Positions 30,538-43,900 of a stretch of DNA of 64,000 nt are shown here, in pieces. The stretch is from positions 248,001 to 312,000 of the forward strand of contig JBLDXI010000074.1 of the NCBI GenBank assembly GCA_047495785.1, in the 5' to 3' direction. The notes beneath the pieces are model-generated. The model was not told the origin of the DNA. It worked only from the letters and a program-made list of their open reading frames with translations, and made no database searches. Every line of letters starts with the position of its first letter. Position 1 is the stretch's first letter. This DNA comes from Lepidodermella squamata. Its lineage: Eukaryota; Gastrotricha. Made by a program: the position numbers and the translations under genes.

Positions 30538-31689
30538 TGAAAATAAGCTCCTATGTTGTAAGGAAAAACTTCATGACTGCTAAGATAGAGTTTCGATATT
30601 GGAGTGACAATATCAGCAGTAAAATAATCTGCGATGACGTTATTAGTTCGCGGGATCTATTGCCTATTCGTTGTTGTGGTGAAAACACTAACTAATAAAC
30701 TACCTACTTCTGTAAGAGCAAGAGCCTGAGCCGATCATAAGACATCGAATTGCCGACGAACGTCTCCCTTCAGCTAGTTGAACTTGAAATTTACCGTTTT
30801 TCACACGAATGGTGAGCCCTCTGGAACACTAATTTATTCGGCAAATATTTCCAAGCCAATTTCGAAAATCTCCGCTTTCAAACAACCGATTGTTGGGCTT
30901 GGCGTGTCGAGGTCACCCCTAGCGAAACCATGCTCCAATTTCAAGTTGTGAAAACCAAGGCCAGCTTCCCGTTCTACGCGGAAACCAGCAAGAGCTGCAC
31001 TTCGAAGCTGATTGCTGATTGAACATTCAGGACTTTTCTTTGAGCTGTACAAATATTATATCAAATAATGCAACATGCTTTTCAGATTATAAGGTTTGAC
31101 CGCCGTTAATCTGGGAAAATCATCACTGCAAACAAATTCTCAGTTGCTGTTATTCCTGGAAAACCGATAAGGGAATTTTTAGTAAAAAACACACGTGGAG
31201 CATCGTCACTAACCAATTTTATTTTGGTCTCATCATTTCTTCGAATTGTCGCAAGAAAAATGCCGTGAATATTTACAAAGACAAGCAAGTTTAAAAAAGC
31301 ATCAACACTAACGCAGTATAAAATTTAGACACAATCGTTTGTCAGCTTAAAATAACAGCAATAAGATGCATGCAACAGAAACAGTAAATACGGACAATTA
31401 TTATTGTAAAAACAAAAATGCATAACCGAATAAGTTCGAAGGAGCCATGCAAAGCTCCATTTTTAAATAAAACTTGAAGCAAAATATTTTCAACGGGAAG
31501 AAATCGCTGTCATGATTGAAAAAAGCGCACCTTGATTTTCGGTAAAATATTAGTTGATTAAAGCAGTTTTAAATAACGTTAAAGCAGCGGCGAAAAAGAA
31601 AGCGCGGAATATAAATAACGAGTTGTCACGTGAACCTTGAATAATACGCGAGATGGAGATTTTCCAGAATCTCATAACCCGGAAGACTG
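30538..31689. other. Intergenic region between the ankyrin and iRhom genes
   Basis: About 1.15 kb, holding the ankyrin promoter side and the iRhom 3' flank. Open stretches in it are short and show no family. Nothing else is recognised. Confidence 0.4.
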
Positions 31690-34600
31690 TCACGCCTTGA
31701 CCAGATTGGGCAATTTAATTCGTCGGGTCGCGCAAAACGTTGGCGTGAAGGGTATGCAGTTGAAATACGCACACGCCTCGCATTCGTAGACTGGGAAGAA
31801 GTAGAAAAGCAAAACAAGGGCCGTTAGAATACCAGCGGCTAGCAGGAAGCACACAAACAGGGTCGACGCTCTCGTCAATCGCTTCAACTCAACATCTGGC
31901 AGCAGCATACACGACATAATTCCGCCGAATGCGAATCCGAAAACATGCGCCCAGTTATCGATGAACGGCAGCAATCCGATTGCGAAGAGGAATACACAAA
32001 TCGCGACGATTTTCAGAACTGCAAGGCATGGGCTTTGGTAAGACGCCCGGTTGTGGTAGATATCCACGATTAGCGAGACAACCAAACAGGCGATCAGCCC
32101 GAAATGCGACCCGGTCGGGCCGGCCTCAGCGTGGTATGGCGTGAAAATGGCACTAGCCAAATTTCCGACCAACCCTGAGAGTAAGTAAATCAGGCTAATA
32201 CGCAACCACCCGGCGTATTTCTCCAAATGCCGCATAATGGTCATTTGAAACGCGATTGAAATAATGAGATGTAACACCCCGGCGTGTAGGAATAAAGACG
32301 TCCAAAGCCGGTAGAACTGGTCGGGTCTCGTATCGTCTGCAAATGGGATCATGCCGCAAACATCTCCGAGGCAAGATACTTGCGAGCATAGGAAAGCCTC
32401 CTGGTGGAAGTAGCCGTTCTGAAATTCGCAGTATTCGCGGGTTGTCAGGATGCATTGGCCCACCAGACCAACGCAGCACGGCCGGCCAATAATGTCACAG
32501 TGCATGTGTAGAACGTCTTTCGGAATTTCAGCCGATGGAACTTGAGATCGACAGATCTAAAATGAAAACAGATATATTAGCTAATTTGTCAACTTCAGTA
32601 CCTATTAGGGCCTTAACCATTCTTAATTGCTAGATTTTAATAATAGTTATGCTTCAGATGATTTACGAAACTTTTTTGCTCAGCTGCAGTGCGACTGCTA
32701 ATAATCGTCACCAGTGTTTCCACTGCATACGACTACTACGCTTATGTCAATTGGCATACAACTAGCACCGCCCTGAGCTTCATACTCTTACTTCATAGCG
32801 AAACAATATCCGAAAAATCTAAATAGATGGATCTCTTGATTACTGTATACGTCGTAATTTTCGTTGTGACTTTATTTTCGTTTTTGGCGATTCTCCATCG
32901 ATAATTTAATTTTCGTTGCTTTCATTTTCGTTGGCCCAGATTTCACCGAAAATTTGAACCCAGCGAAAATTAAAGCCTAATGAAAATTTGGAGCAATGAA
33001 ATATGCCTTTTTACGAATTTTAACGCCGTTACGGTTGTTTTCGTGCGGACAGATGTGAAAAAGGTAGTATTCTTTCTTCGATAGTTTAACGGGCTGAGAG
33101 GCTGAAAGGCAAGGGTGTAATTCTCAATGCTGCAGCTTTTGGAAAGAAGAGCGGAAGGCCAACGAATCTCCCCAAGGTACTAGATGACATGTTGATTTCT
33201 TATTTGGAAAAACTAAGGGCCAATGGTAAGTTGGTTACAATTTTACGTCAAAAGTTGAAATAATTAAGTATCTTCTTCAAGGTGGAATAGTGAACAATGT
33301 GATAGCCGTATGCGTTGGAAAGGCTGTTTTGAAAAAGCACAACCCCGAGTTGAGCAAGTCACTGAATCTGAATCGTTATTGGGCTCGTAGTCTGTTACCC
33401 GTGTTACCCGTGTACTCATTGATTGACTGAAATTTAACTTGCTTGAAACTTCTAGCGTTTCGAAACTGGTTTCAGTGGTTTTTAGTTAAATAACATAGGA
33501 ATAAAATTTCGTTGCATTAATTTTCGTTATTTTACTCGAAACCACGAAAATATAGCCCTTAACGAAAATTAAGTCACAACGAAAAATAAGACGTATACAG
33601 TATCTATTTTCGCAATCTACGTCCATTCTAGCATATGCATGGTCTAGGATCCAGGACGCGTCATGTGGTGTATACCACGCGTCATGTGGTGATCCCAAAC
33701 CTCGCCATTTTTGACCAGTCAATCGAATTCCAATGGGTGGACACAAACTACCTCACTTCTGATTTTGACGATTGCTTGAATTTCGCCGGATTCGTGGTCG
33801 ACAGCAAAGCAGATAAAACGAAGAAGGTAATCCCCTTTACTACATGCTCATTCAAGCCAACCTCTGTCTTTTCTATAAAATCGTCCAACTGCTGCTGTGA
33901 GAAGCGCCGAACATCGTCTATTTAATGTTGATTCAATCTCAAATTGAACGCGATAAGACGCGATTAATTGATGCCTCGAATGATGACAAGAGAACCACCG
34001 ATATCTCAACATGGACTAAACCACTACAACCTTTGTATGATATTATTAAGAGACAAAAAACGATAGCCTTCAAAGAAGGTAAAAATCTAAAAAATAGCTA
34101 CTGTCGCTCCTTAAATACCGTAAATACTTCTATTGAACCTTTTTTAAACTAAATCGGCTAACATTGCTATCGCATGATCCATCAAGACAGGAAGGGTAGT
34201 GGCTTTGTAGTCTATGTGAAGAACTATCGAGAAATCCTGGCGTTGTTTTCTAGGGCAAACCTTCGCGACATAGAAAAACTTTCATGAGGAGAAGCTAATT
34301 GTGCAAACGACGTAAACGTCGGACGAGTGGATCAAAGAACCAAAAGAATAAAAAAATCAAGAATCAAAAGAACTTTCTTTTGAGAAAAGAAATTTGAAAT
34401 TTCTTACAATTGAATTCAACGAGACGTTGCACCACCTGCTCTGACTGAACGAGTTCCGAGAGAGCGGCGTTTACCTATGAAATATGGTTATGACGCAAAC
34501 TTAGGACGAGTGGATCATTTCGATCGACGTTGGTGTCGACGATAGTCCCCAGGTCTAAATCACTCAAAGATACCGCGTAATCACTTGTAAAATCCATCTA

Positions 34601-37100
34601 AACACATCTTTCGATTTCGTTAAAATGGCTTTCAAAATGTATAAGTTAAGTGAAAAAAACGTGGAAAAAACGGCGAAAGAAGCAGCGATATAAGCCCCGA
34701 TCGAAGCATCAATTCATCGAAAAAATAGAAGACAGTACCTTATAATTCGGTAACTAAGCTCCACGAACTGTCTCATCCTTTTCATTAGCTATCCATCTCA
34801 TTATCTTAATTGCTGTCACTCTCTACGAGAATCATGGGGCATTGGAATATGCCCATTTATCGACGTAACGCGTAACGTGAGGCCGACCTTATTGAGAGAT
34901 ACCATGGTGCCCTCGAAGCGGGCGTCTGTTAAGCTAGTGATACTTAATCATTTTCTCTAATAAATTTTGGCCTATATTTGAGCTCTCAAAAATTTAGCCG
35001 GCCGAAACAGATATTAAGGCTGCCAATTTCGTTAAATTTCAATCGTCAAATGCGAAAATATTCTTACCGGCCATCTTGTGATTTCGGCCGACCATGTGAA
35101 AGGCGCAACAGAAGCTGGATCCAGGCAGTACTCCGGGTCAAGCCCGCAGACCGGTCCCTTCGTAAAATTCGACACGTGCGAACTCGGCATGCCAACAGCT
35201 GACGAGTAAGATCGCGAAGGCAAGGAACTCGGCCACCTTAACCAAGTCGACAGCGCATCGGCGCAGTATGTTTTCGTGCTCTGAATGCAACCGGTGCGAT
35301 CGTTTCGAATGCAGCACCCCGACTCTTCCTCAGACGCCCGTTCACTCTCGATAAATGCCTGGATATTCGAATCACGACGCATGCACGGCGCGTATCTAGC
35401 GCCTAAATGGACTAACGAAGCTTGAGACGGGCCGATCCATAAATTTTCAGGTTCGGCCCTGGAAACAAGTTGCGGCACGCCCCATTCTCGCATGACATTT
35501 TCCTGGGTAGTCCGAGTATCCACCCCGATCGGAGCTATCCCGTAACTAATGACTGAGAACAGGAAAATCGCGATATGGACCACGGTTATCCAATACGTGA
35601 AAAACGCCCGATTATCCAGGGTCGTGCTGTCGAAGGTCGACAATTTTTTCGAGTTTTTTGACGTTTTCTTGTCATTCCTCGGATATTGACTCGCGCGACT
35701 AGTCGGCCGAGGTGGTGACAGCGGCATTTCATCCCGCCCTAAAACTCGGGCAATAACTCGGAACGGTAACGAAGAATGTTCAGATTTTTCGACGACAGCG
35801 GAGAAAAACCCGTCCGCCACATCAGCCGCGCCCTCCAAACTCGCCATTTTCGGCACCATATCAGGGTCGTCGAATACCTGTGGTATCGATTGGTTCGACC
35901 GGGTGACGAAAATCGAAACCGCCGTATCAGCCTCGTCACTAGTTGTCGGTATTGACGAGGTCGATGAGCCAACCTCGGTAATCGCGCTTAAATGAGAGTA
36001 GCGGGAAAGCGCGGTTACGCCCGGTTGGACATGGTCAAACAACCCCCGCGTGACAAAATAATTCCGGGGTAGGTCGTAGAATGAGTCGATGACCAAATCT
36101 TCGGCCGATGCTGATAACGGAGGCGCTTCTTCCATATAAGGCGAGAGTTCTTGCCTTTGAGATGGCGCGGCGAGTTTCACGGTGGCTAGAACCGGCGCTT
36201 GGTCCGGCTGGTCCAAGGTTTCTGGAATTTCGGGTATAGACGCGAATTCGGAAGATCTGAATTCGTGGTGATGATGATCAGAGTCTGGCGTTTGAGTGTA
36301 AAATGACACCGGCATCTGGCTGGCTGTCATCGGCGTTTCGAGGAAAGACCCGGGCGTGGGCGGTTCGACCGGGGACGGCAATACTTCGGCATCCTGCACA
36401 ATCGACCAGCATCGAGACGAAGGACGGTGGCGCTGAAAGAAAAATGGATATAAACTACCAAAAACAGAATTTTCCAACTTACAAGGCCTCCATTTCTCAA
36501 CGCGCTAAAAGCCATGGTAGATAAGCTATCCCTTCGCCTAATATCCATCGAACCCCGCCTCCTGTATGCGTACGAGGACGTTGAGACCACACTAGTAGGC
36601 GTCTGTCCCTCTTGTTGCGTGGGTCTCTGTAAAAAGGCAGGCCGTTGCGGGGTCGCGCCTTGAATCACAACCAGCGGCAAATCCCCCGGCGGGACAGGTT
36701 GAGGCGGTTGGGATACTGATAACGCGGCTGCGAGTTCGCTTTCAAGCTGAGGCGGGGCGGTTCGGGCGAACATTAGCGGCATGGTCGGCACCCGTCCGGC
36801 GCCTGTTGTGTACGCTCTGGTTACCGGCAAACTCCTCGGCCGGCCTGAGGACGGGGTTTCAGCCGCGAAATCGACTGTATCCCCACCGACGCCGCCGGTT
36901 ATATCGGCAGGCTGGCGGGCGCTGCCGAACCGCCGCCTTAATAACTCGGCTCTTCGCAGCTTCCACTCCTCGGTCTGAGCGGTTGGGTTGAGGCCGAAAA
37001 ACGAGGCCGTCGCTTCTGCGGCCGCTCGGACCGCCGAAGAATAGCGCTTTCGAATCGCGCTCTGTTGCCGCTGGGTTGTATGCGGCGGGCCTCCGTCCAT
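31690..37100 (-). CDS. Inactive rhomboid (iRhom) pseudoprotease
   Basis: Three exons (37100-36483, 36432-35068, 32556-31690) with in-phase junctions give 949 residues, slightly longer than human iRhoms. Residues 1-485 are a long disordered cytosolic tail. A transmembrane segment follows (FFTYWITVVHIAIFLFSVIS). Next comes the Cys-rich iRhom homology domain, with NLWIGPSQASLVHLGARYAP, SGCCIRNDRTGCIQ and GRPCC, then the rhomboid core (DQFYRLWTSLFLHAGVLHLI, YLLSGLVGNLASAIF). The catalytic GxSG is GPTG, so the nucleophile is absent and a Pro precedes it, while the second-site His in AHVFGF remains. This is the iRhom signature. Known iRhoms traffic ADAM17 and EGF-type ligands through the ER. The 2.5-kb second intron holds a DNA transposon remnant. 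Confidence 0.95.
32557..35067. other. Large iRhom intron
   Basis: Beyond the transposon at 32843-33600 there is a tandem pair of ACGCGTCATGTGGTG at about 33655-33690. Open plus-strand stretches at 33635-34152 show no family. A repeated GGACGAGTGGATC word occurs near 34320 and 34502. No further gene is supported. Confidence 0.4.
32843..33600 (+). mobile_element. Decayed TA-flanked DNA transposon with transposase HTH remnant
   Basis: The ends CTGTATACGTCGTAATTTTC and GAAAAATAAGACGTATACAG are inverted copies, continuing with CGTTGTGACTTTATTTTCG against its mirror. TA lies on both sides. The interior plus strand encodes a short coding-like piece split by a small gap: GRPTNLPKVLDDMLISYLEK, then NNVIAVCVGKAVLKKHNPEL, then NRYWARSLL. 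This matches the DNA-binding N-terminal part of pogo-like DDE transposases found in many invertebrates. The catalytic part is gone. It sits antisense inside the iRhom intron. Confidence 0.75.
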
Positions 37101-37964
37101 CTTTCAACTTTAAACCCTAAAATTGACAACAAAAATGCCGGTTAATTTTCACAGACAAAGTTTTACTAGAGTTTTGTGTTAAGAAGAGAAAGAGCAGGCG
37201 TACTTATTTATCATCTCAAAGAAAGCAGCATTCGCTGGCAGTAAAAAGAAGAAGATAATTGTTGATGTCCCAACTCAGCTGCTCACAATTATATCGCGTA
37301 ATTTCACCACACAAAACACACAACTTTTTTCGTATTATCTCATTGCTCTAGTTTTTTAAACGAAATATTTACAATTTTTTATTTATTAAGAAACCACGAC
37401 GACGACGAAAAAAACGGCACACTAGGTACGCCGCGCCTCTGAACACCTTCTGAAAGAGTTGTTTTTTGGGACACAAACGTCGACTAGGTCCGCGAGACAC
37501 GATTGATTGAGCCTATTTAGAAAAATTATCATCAAATATCAGAATAATAATTGAATAATTTTTTCTCTTCATCATCATCATCAAGCTATTTATAACTGGG
37601 ATAGTTAATAAGCGCGTATGAATATATATTTATATGTGATGATCTAGCTGGGAACGACCGGACGAGAAAAAATCTGCGATTCTTTTTATTATATGTACAC
37701 ATTATGAAGCCTGAAAACGAAAAATTCACACAGACAAAACTAAAAAGGCTGCAGAAATAACAACACCCGATTATTAGCAAGAGAGAGTTTATAGTAGTTG
37801 TAGAGCAAGTTGAGAGAAGAAATCAGAGAGAGAGCAATTATGGAATTTCGGCATTCGCGCGATAAAAACACTATCACGTTAGTTATTTTTCATCATTCAC
37901 AAGCAAGTCTCGTCATTTAATATCGATCAATGATCGTCAAAAATTGGTCATTATTTTTCCGCAT
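37101..37964. other. Spacer between iRhom start and CNOT1 stop
   Basis: 864 bp, AT-rich and without a gene. On the minus strand an acceptor-like GTCAATTTTAG ends about 22 nt before the iRhom ATG, which suggests a 5' UTR intron or spliced-leader addition. The CNOT1 stop overlaps an AATAAA on the same strand at about 37962-37967. Confidence 0.4.
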
Positions 37965-40900
37965 TTATTTCCGCAGACTCGTTTGCGCTTGCAACAAGCC
38001 GGCCGTCGACTGCTGCTGCTGCTGCGTTGCCGTCGATGACGCTGACGACCCAGGAGCGCCCGACCCCACGACAGCCGAGCTCGCCTGGCCGGTGGAGCCC
38101 TGGCCCGGGGCTCCGACGGCTGGCGCGCTCTGCATGCACGACGAGGCGAGGCTCTTGAACAGCTTCTCGAAGTCGGGGCTCGACGTCACGAACAGCTTGT
38201 CCCACAGGCGGTAGTGCGGCCGCTTGAACAGCTCCGTGAACGTCACGAGCAGACCCCACGGGTGGGGCCGGCTAACGATTAGACGTTCCAAGAAAACGCG
38301 TACAATCTGGAAATTTGAGAAAAAATAATTAATTTTTGTTAAAGAATAAATTAAAAAAATTGGTCGAATTTTGAATTATTTTGATATTTTTCAGCGAATA
38401 AATCAAATTTGACCCGAATATTTCACCGATAATAGCCGAAAAAAACAGATTGTGTATTTCGGCAATTATCGCCATAATTTTTTTCAAGGTTTTTCGAGTT
38501 TTCTCACAAATTCCCATAAAATTCCATTAGTTCGATCCCTCCGTTTTCAGAAATAAATTGATTCCTTATAATCGAGTCATATGAAATCCTTCCGAGTAAC
38601 AAACCTGGTCTTCGACATCAGCGCGGCCAGTTTCCGCGAAGAGATTCAACAAGACGCAGTGGAAATACGCCGTATGGCTGTTCGGGTAACGCAGCTGGTT
38701 AGTCATCGCCGACAGGTACAGGTACCGCGCTTCCGTGTTGAAGTGAATCGCCATCGACAGGAAGATGTTCATATGCCGCTGGCGGTACACCTCCGTGATC
38801 GAAATGTCACGGCCCTCGTCGCGCAGGCACCTGATCGCATGCGAACCAACGTACAAGACCAACGCGTTGATCATCGGCACGTTGTAGCGATTTGACGGGT
38901 CGTTGTCGACTCGTAAGAAGCCTTCGATATTGTTCAGAACGTCAACGGCCTGGCCGGTTTCGATGAACGCGTCCAGGTCGCGCTTTAAGGTGGCTGGCAG
39001 CACAACAGCGGGGTCGCCGTAGATCTGCGGCAGGACGTTCATTTCGCGAATTTGGCTCAGGTCGAGGTTTGGCGAGAACGGGTCTTGAAGGCGCATTGAT
39101 TTAGGATACGCCGATAGAATGACATTGCGCAGTTGGATGCAGTTCAGCGGGATGATGTCGCAGAACAACGGGCAGAACGTGCACAGAAATTCGGGGAAAT
39201 CGTGCAGAACCACGAGAAGAATTCGCAACGTGCCCTTGTACAACACATGCATCGATTTCGTAATTTCCATATTGCGCAAAAATGGCGCGAAAAATCGGAA
39301 CAAATCAGCGAGTAACTGCGCGAAGTACAGCCAGGATCGGCGGCCGGCATTCGGCGGCGAGTACGTCAGCACTTTGCCGAGGAAATAGCGATGGGCGACA
39401 ATGTCTAGCCATGAGAAGACGAAAGATGGCGCTTTCGTCGGGCGCAGGTAGTGCAGGGCATTTGCGAAAGCCGCGATGATGAATTGCATCCATGGCTCGG
39501 CAACGGCCGAATCATTGACGACAATTTCCGTCCACAGGCAGACGAGAAGTCTGTGATATGGCAGTGGGTGGAAATTTTCCTAAAAATTAAAATATATATT
39601 AAAAAATTAGTTCATAAATTGAAGATGAAATTTCATTTTTCTCAGCGACAAAATTTCATGTCTCGTTCTTCAAATATTTAAAAATTAAAAAAAATAATCG
39701 GAATTGAGATGAAAAATTTGAAAATCGAATTTTGAAAATTCCCTTAGAAAATGAACAAAAATTATTTAAAATAAAAAAAATTACCTGGCGACGTTCTTGG
39801 TCGCGGAGGGTGACGCCAACAATTAGACCCAACACCTTATTCAGAAGACTGATGCGGCTATGAGCAGCCTGGTCGCCTCCCGATGTGTTCTTCAGCACGG
39901 TCACAATGAGCTTGACAAACGCATCGGTGACGTGGAAAGCGCGCGCTCGTTGCTGCGTCGGCGTCAAATTTTCGCCCAGGCTTTCGTACGCATGCTCAAC
40001 CGCGATTTCAACGCCGTGGCGGAAAAATCGGGTGACGACATCGTCCGATTGCAACACGCCCATTTTAATCATCTGTTGGATGTAGCCGTGGAACAACCGG
40101 CCGACGTCTTTCGGCTGAGTATGGCACAGTTCGACCCAGGTTCGCAGGAGCGATTCGGTCTTATCGCGGAGACCGGGTGGGTCATCATTGACATCTCGGG
40201 CCGCAGCCACGCCGTTCATCATCATCTCGAATGGCTGGCTAGTTGCGGTGGCGCCTGGTGGCAGCGGGGTTGGCTGCGAGCCTCCAGGTGGCACGACGAA
40301 GGGGCGGTCCGGCAATACGACGCAATAATCACTTTGCAGCGCCAACGAATTGACAACTTGTTGCAAAGGTTCAGCAACCTAAAATTAAATAATTCAAAAT
40401 TTTAATGAGAAAAATTATTAGATTTTTTTCAAATTTTGATAAAAACGAACCTGCGGGTTGTGAACGTGAGGCAACAAACGGCGAAGAGCGTCGATGGTGC
40501 GCGCGAATTCGGCCTCGTGGAAAGTGTTCGAGATGGTAACAAGCGACGGGCCGTCTTCCGCCAAGCAGTACGCCTGCAGGAACAGTGCAGCAAAGCCGAG
40601 GAAGCTGAGCACGCCCGGTGACAGGGTCGACGAGGCAGCCGCGTCCAAGCTCGCCGCCATCTGGTTGTCGAGGACGTGGCCTAGGAAAAGGCCGGCCTTC
40701 AACACGCAGACGAAAGCTTCGACGTTGTAGCGCACTTCTTCGCGGCATTCCAGCCATGCTTTGGTAACTTTTTGCGATAACCAGCCAGGTCCGAACATGG
40801 CGAGTTGCTGCAGTTTAGCCAGTGCGTACAGGTGAACGTCTCGGAAACGCGACAACAACGGGTGATCAAGGCCAACAACGGTTGCCAGCGCGACAGGTGC

Positions 40901-43900
40901 GCGGTATCCTATAATTGAAACAGAATCGAAAAATTAATAATTGTTATAATAAAAGCGAAGAAAAGTTGGGAAATGTTAAAAATCCGCCTTAAAAATCCCA
41001 TAAATTTAACCGATATTTCAATTAATTTTGCTTTCCTACTTCCTACTCCCATTTTCTGAATTGGAGAAAAAGCTCACCTTCGAAAAATGATTCGAAAATT
41101 TTGACAACAAGCTGGTCCGGGCTGACTTCGGTGGCGCGAGCCTTCTGCAGCCACTCCATCAGCTCCATCAACAATTTGACCTGGCGCGTTTGTTGCGCCT
41201 CAGCCGAGCCCAGAATACCCGCGATATACATGTTCTGAAACGCTTGTTGAACGTCGTTTCTCAGCGATTCGATCAGCACCTGAGCTTCGTCCAAAGCTGG
41301 GCTGGTCGATGCGGGTGGGTGGCCGATAGCGCCGTGACCGCCACCGTGACCGCGAGGCGGGGGCTGGTTGGTCGGGCCGGTTTGCAGACCAGGTGATGGG
41401 ACTGGTTCGATGCCGATAGACGGCGCCGCCATAGGTTGGAACCCAGGCATATTGCGCAACAATTCTTCATAGGCCGCGATTTGATGCGGCAACACTGAAC
41501 CGACCTTCAGCCGCAACGGCTCCGGCATGCGTTCAGCCTGGTATTGCAGGGTCTGGTGGCTGCAGTAGTGACGGCCTTCATTACGCGCCAAACGGCGGAC
41601 TTCATACTCGGGGCCGAGGTGCTTCTCCATCTCAGCCGCGGCGAATTCCATCGTTTTAGCCTGGACAAAGGCCATAACAGCCGGCAGACTGTCGTCAACA
41701 ATGCGCCTGGCACACTCGTCGAGTTGCTCAGCTGAGAAATCACGACGAACCGAGTCGCTGGACAGAATCGCCCGGACTCGGGTCATCATGTTCGTCGCAA
41801 TCATTTCTTTAAGCTGGACGAGGGTGGTGCCGCAGACCAGTTGTTTGATCAAATAACCGGCCGCTTGACGCAAATGATGTTCCTCCGGGTCGAGGGCGAA
41901 GTCTTTTTTGACGAGAGCCTCGCATGTTGCCAGGGTGTGTTTCAAGATACGATCCATACCAGCCTGGATGCTTTCCTTCGCCGCAGTGTCCAGGTTTCGT
42001 TTCAGCGCCATGACAACCATCTGGTTACCGGCGATTGGTGGTAACTGCTCGTTGAATTGCAGAAGGCCTGATTCGACGAGGTCTTTCTCGAGCGAAACTG
42101 TCCGGTAGTCGAAGAGTTGCTGCTGGGGCGCCGAGCCTTGAGCAGACGACTGTTGACCAGCCTGGGCAGCCTGGTTGGCTGCTGACTGAGCCTGGGCTGC
42201 GTTCGAAGACTGGCTAGGCTGAGATACAGCCGCAGCGGCTTGTTGCAACTGTTGCAGCGAGACTGGCACGGCATTCTGCTGGTTCGACTGTTGCTGCTGT
42301 TGTTGCTGCTGGACGTGCATGGCATGGGAGTTGGACGGAGTTTGGTTGAACCCGCCAGCAATCGCCGTCATCAAAGCAGCCTGAGAATATATTCGAAATT
42401 AATTAATGAATTGGTAATGGGTTGCAAACAGCCCGCAACATCCAAAGTTTAAAGAATTTTTTAGGGCCTAAAGTTGAAACCAAAGACTAAATTTGAGCTA
42501 TTATTTTGCACTTACTGACTTCCTGCTGCGTAAAAATAAATAAAAAATATTTCATAAAATCTGAATACTTAAGATTTCAAACCAACGATTAATTATCGAA
42601 AAATAAAATTTTTGCTATAAATCAAAAATCAACTATTTCCGAAATAAAATAATTTAAAAGTTACGGGTTGTTTAATAATCCTCGTTGGCATTTCAAAAAC
42701 CCGATACATATTTAGCACGAAGAAATTTATTAAATCAAGATAAATTCTCACCTGAGAAACAGCCGGAGTCGGTCCTCGAGACGGGATAACCGCGCCCGAT
42801 TGCTGCGACTGTTGCTGGCCCTGCTGAGACTGTTGACCCTGGTTCTGCTGCTGCTGCTGGTTCTGTTGGTTCTGTTGCGGCATGCGTTGCTGCTGTAACG
42901 CCGCAATTTGCGCCGCAGCAAGAGCCGCGCCCGAACTCGCCGACGTCGCAATCTGCGGTGGCTGGTTTTGGTTCTGCGGGGGCTGAATAGCCGGCATAAG
43001 CGGGGTAGGCACCGATTGCGGAAACAACGGCGCGTTACTCAACTGCGGCTCTTGACCCAAAATGTACTCCATGTAATGCTGATCGGTGAAAAATGGCCGA
43101 TGCCCGTACATATTCGACACGGTCTGTTGAATCTGGCGCAAATCAATGCCCAGTTGCTTGCACAGCACTTCAACTTCGAATTTGAGGTACAACTTCGAGT
43201 TCGGGTCATTATTCAACTCGACCAAAACTTTGAGTACAGCCGAGGCAATCGGGCTAGGGTACTTGAACAGCCGACTCTTCGCCGTCCCTTCCAGCACTTT
43301 AACAACGAAACAAACGACGTAGTACAGCTCAGGCCCGCCTCGGTGGTAAGCCTCGAAAAGCAGAGCTTTGAGATCGATTTCGTTGTACATAATCGGCCGG
43401 TTACGGTGGAGGGTGAGCAGACCCAGCCAATGGCCCAAGTTTTTCAGCAACTTTCGATCAGATAACGCGCCTTCAGACTTCGGCGCTTTGAGTAACACTC
43501 GAATATTTCTCAGCGTCTCCTTAATCATCAACTCAATCAACGAGATTTGGTTCAACGATTCCACGAATTGCAGGTACAAATTGTGGAAATTAATTTCCAA
43601 CGGGACGCGTTTTGTTACCAGGTAAGAGGCAACCCAGGGTAGGTGTTCGTCCTGGACAACTCGTCTGAAGTCGTGGAGTTTGTCTTCCAGGTTAGACAAC
43701 GATAAATTGTTGATGATAAATGAAACGCGTTCGACGACTTGATCCGGCGGTTTTTGAATGACCGGCTCTTCAACCGGCGGCGGGGGTGGAGGGGGTGCCG
43801 GGGCCTGAGGCGCCGGGGTCGGAGCCGGCGTGGCACTCGCCGAGGCTGACTGGGTCGGTTTGTTCAGAGCAGCATTGGCCATGGCTTGCAGTTGAAGCGG

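Noticed and set aside
33635-34152. Candidate gene on the plus strand in the iRhom intron
   Set aside because: Two short open frames without recognisable domains, good start context or matching splice sites.
37951-38259. Alternative frames over the CNOT1 C-terminus
   Set aside because: GC-rich codon use of the last CNOT1 exon leaves other frames open; only the CNOT1 frame matches a family.
42002-43836. Ser/Arg-rich open frames inside CNOT1
   Set aside because: They are out-of-frame readings of the CAG/CAA-rich Gln linkers of CNOT1.
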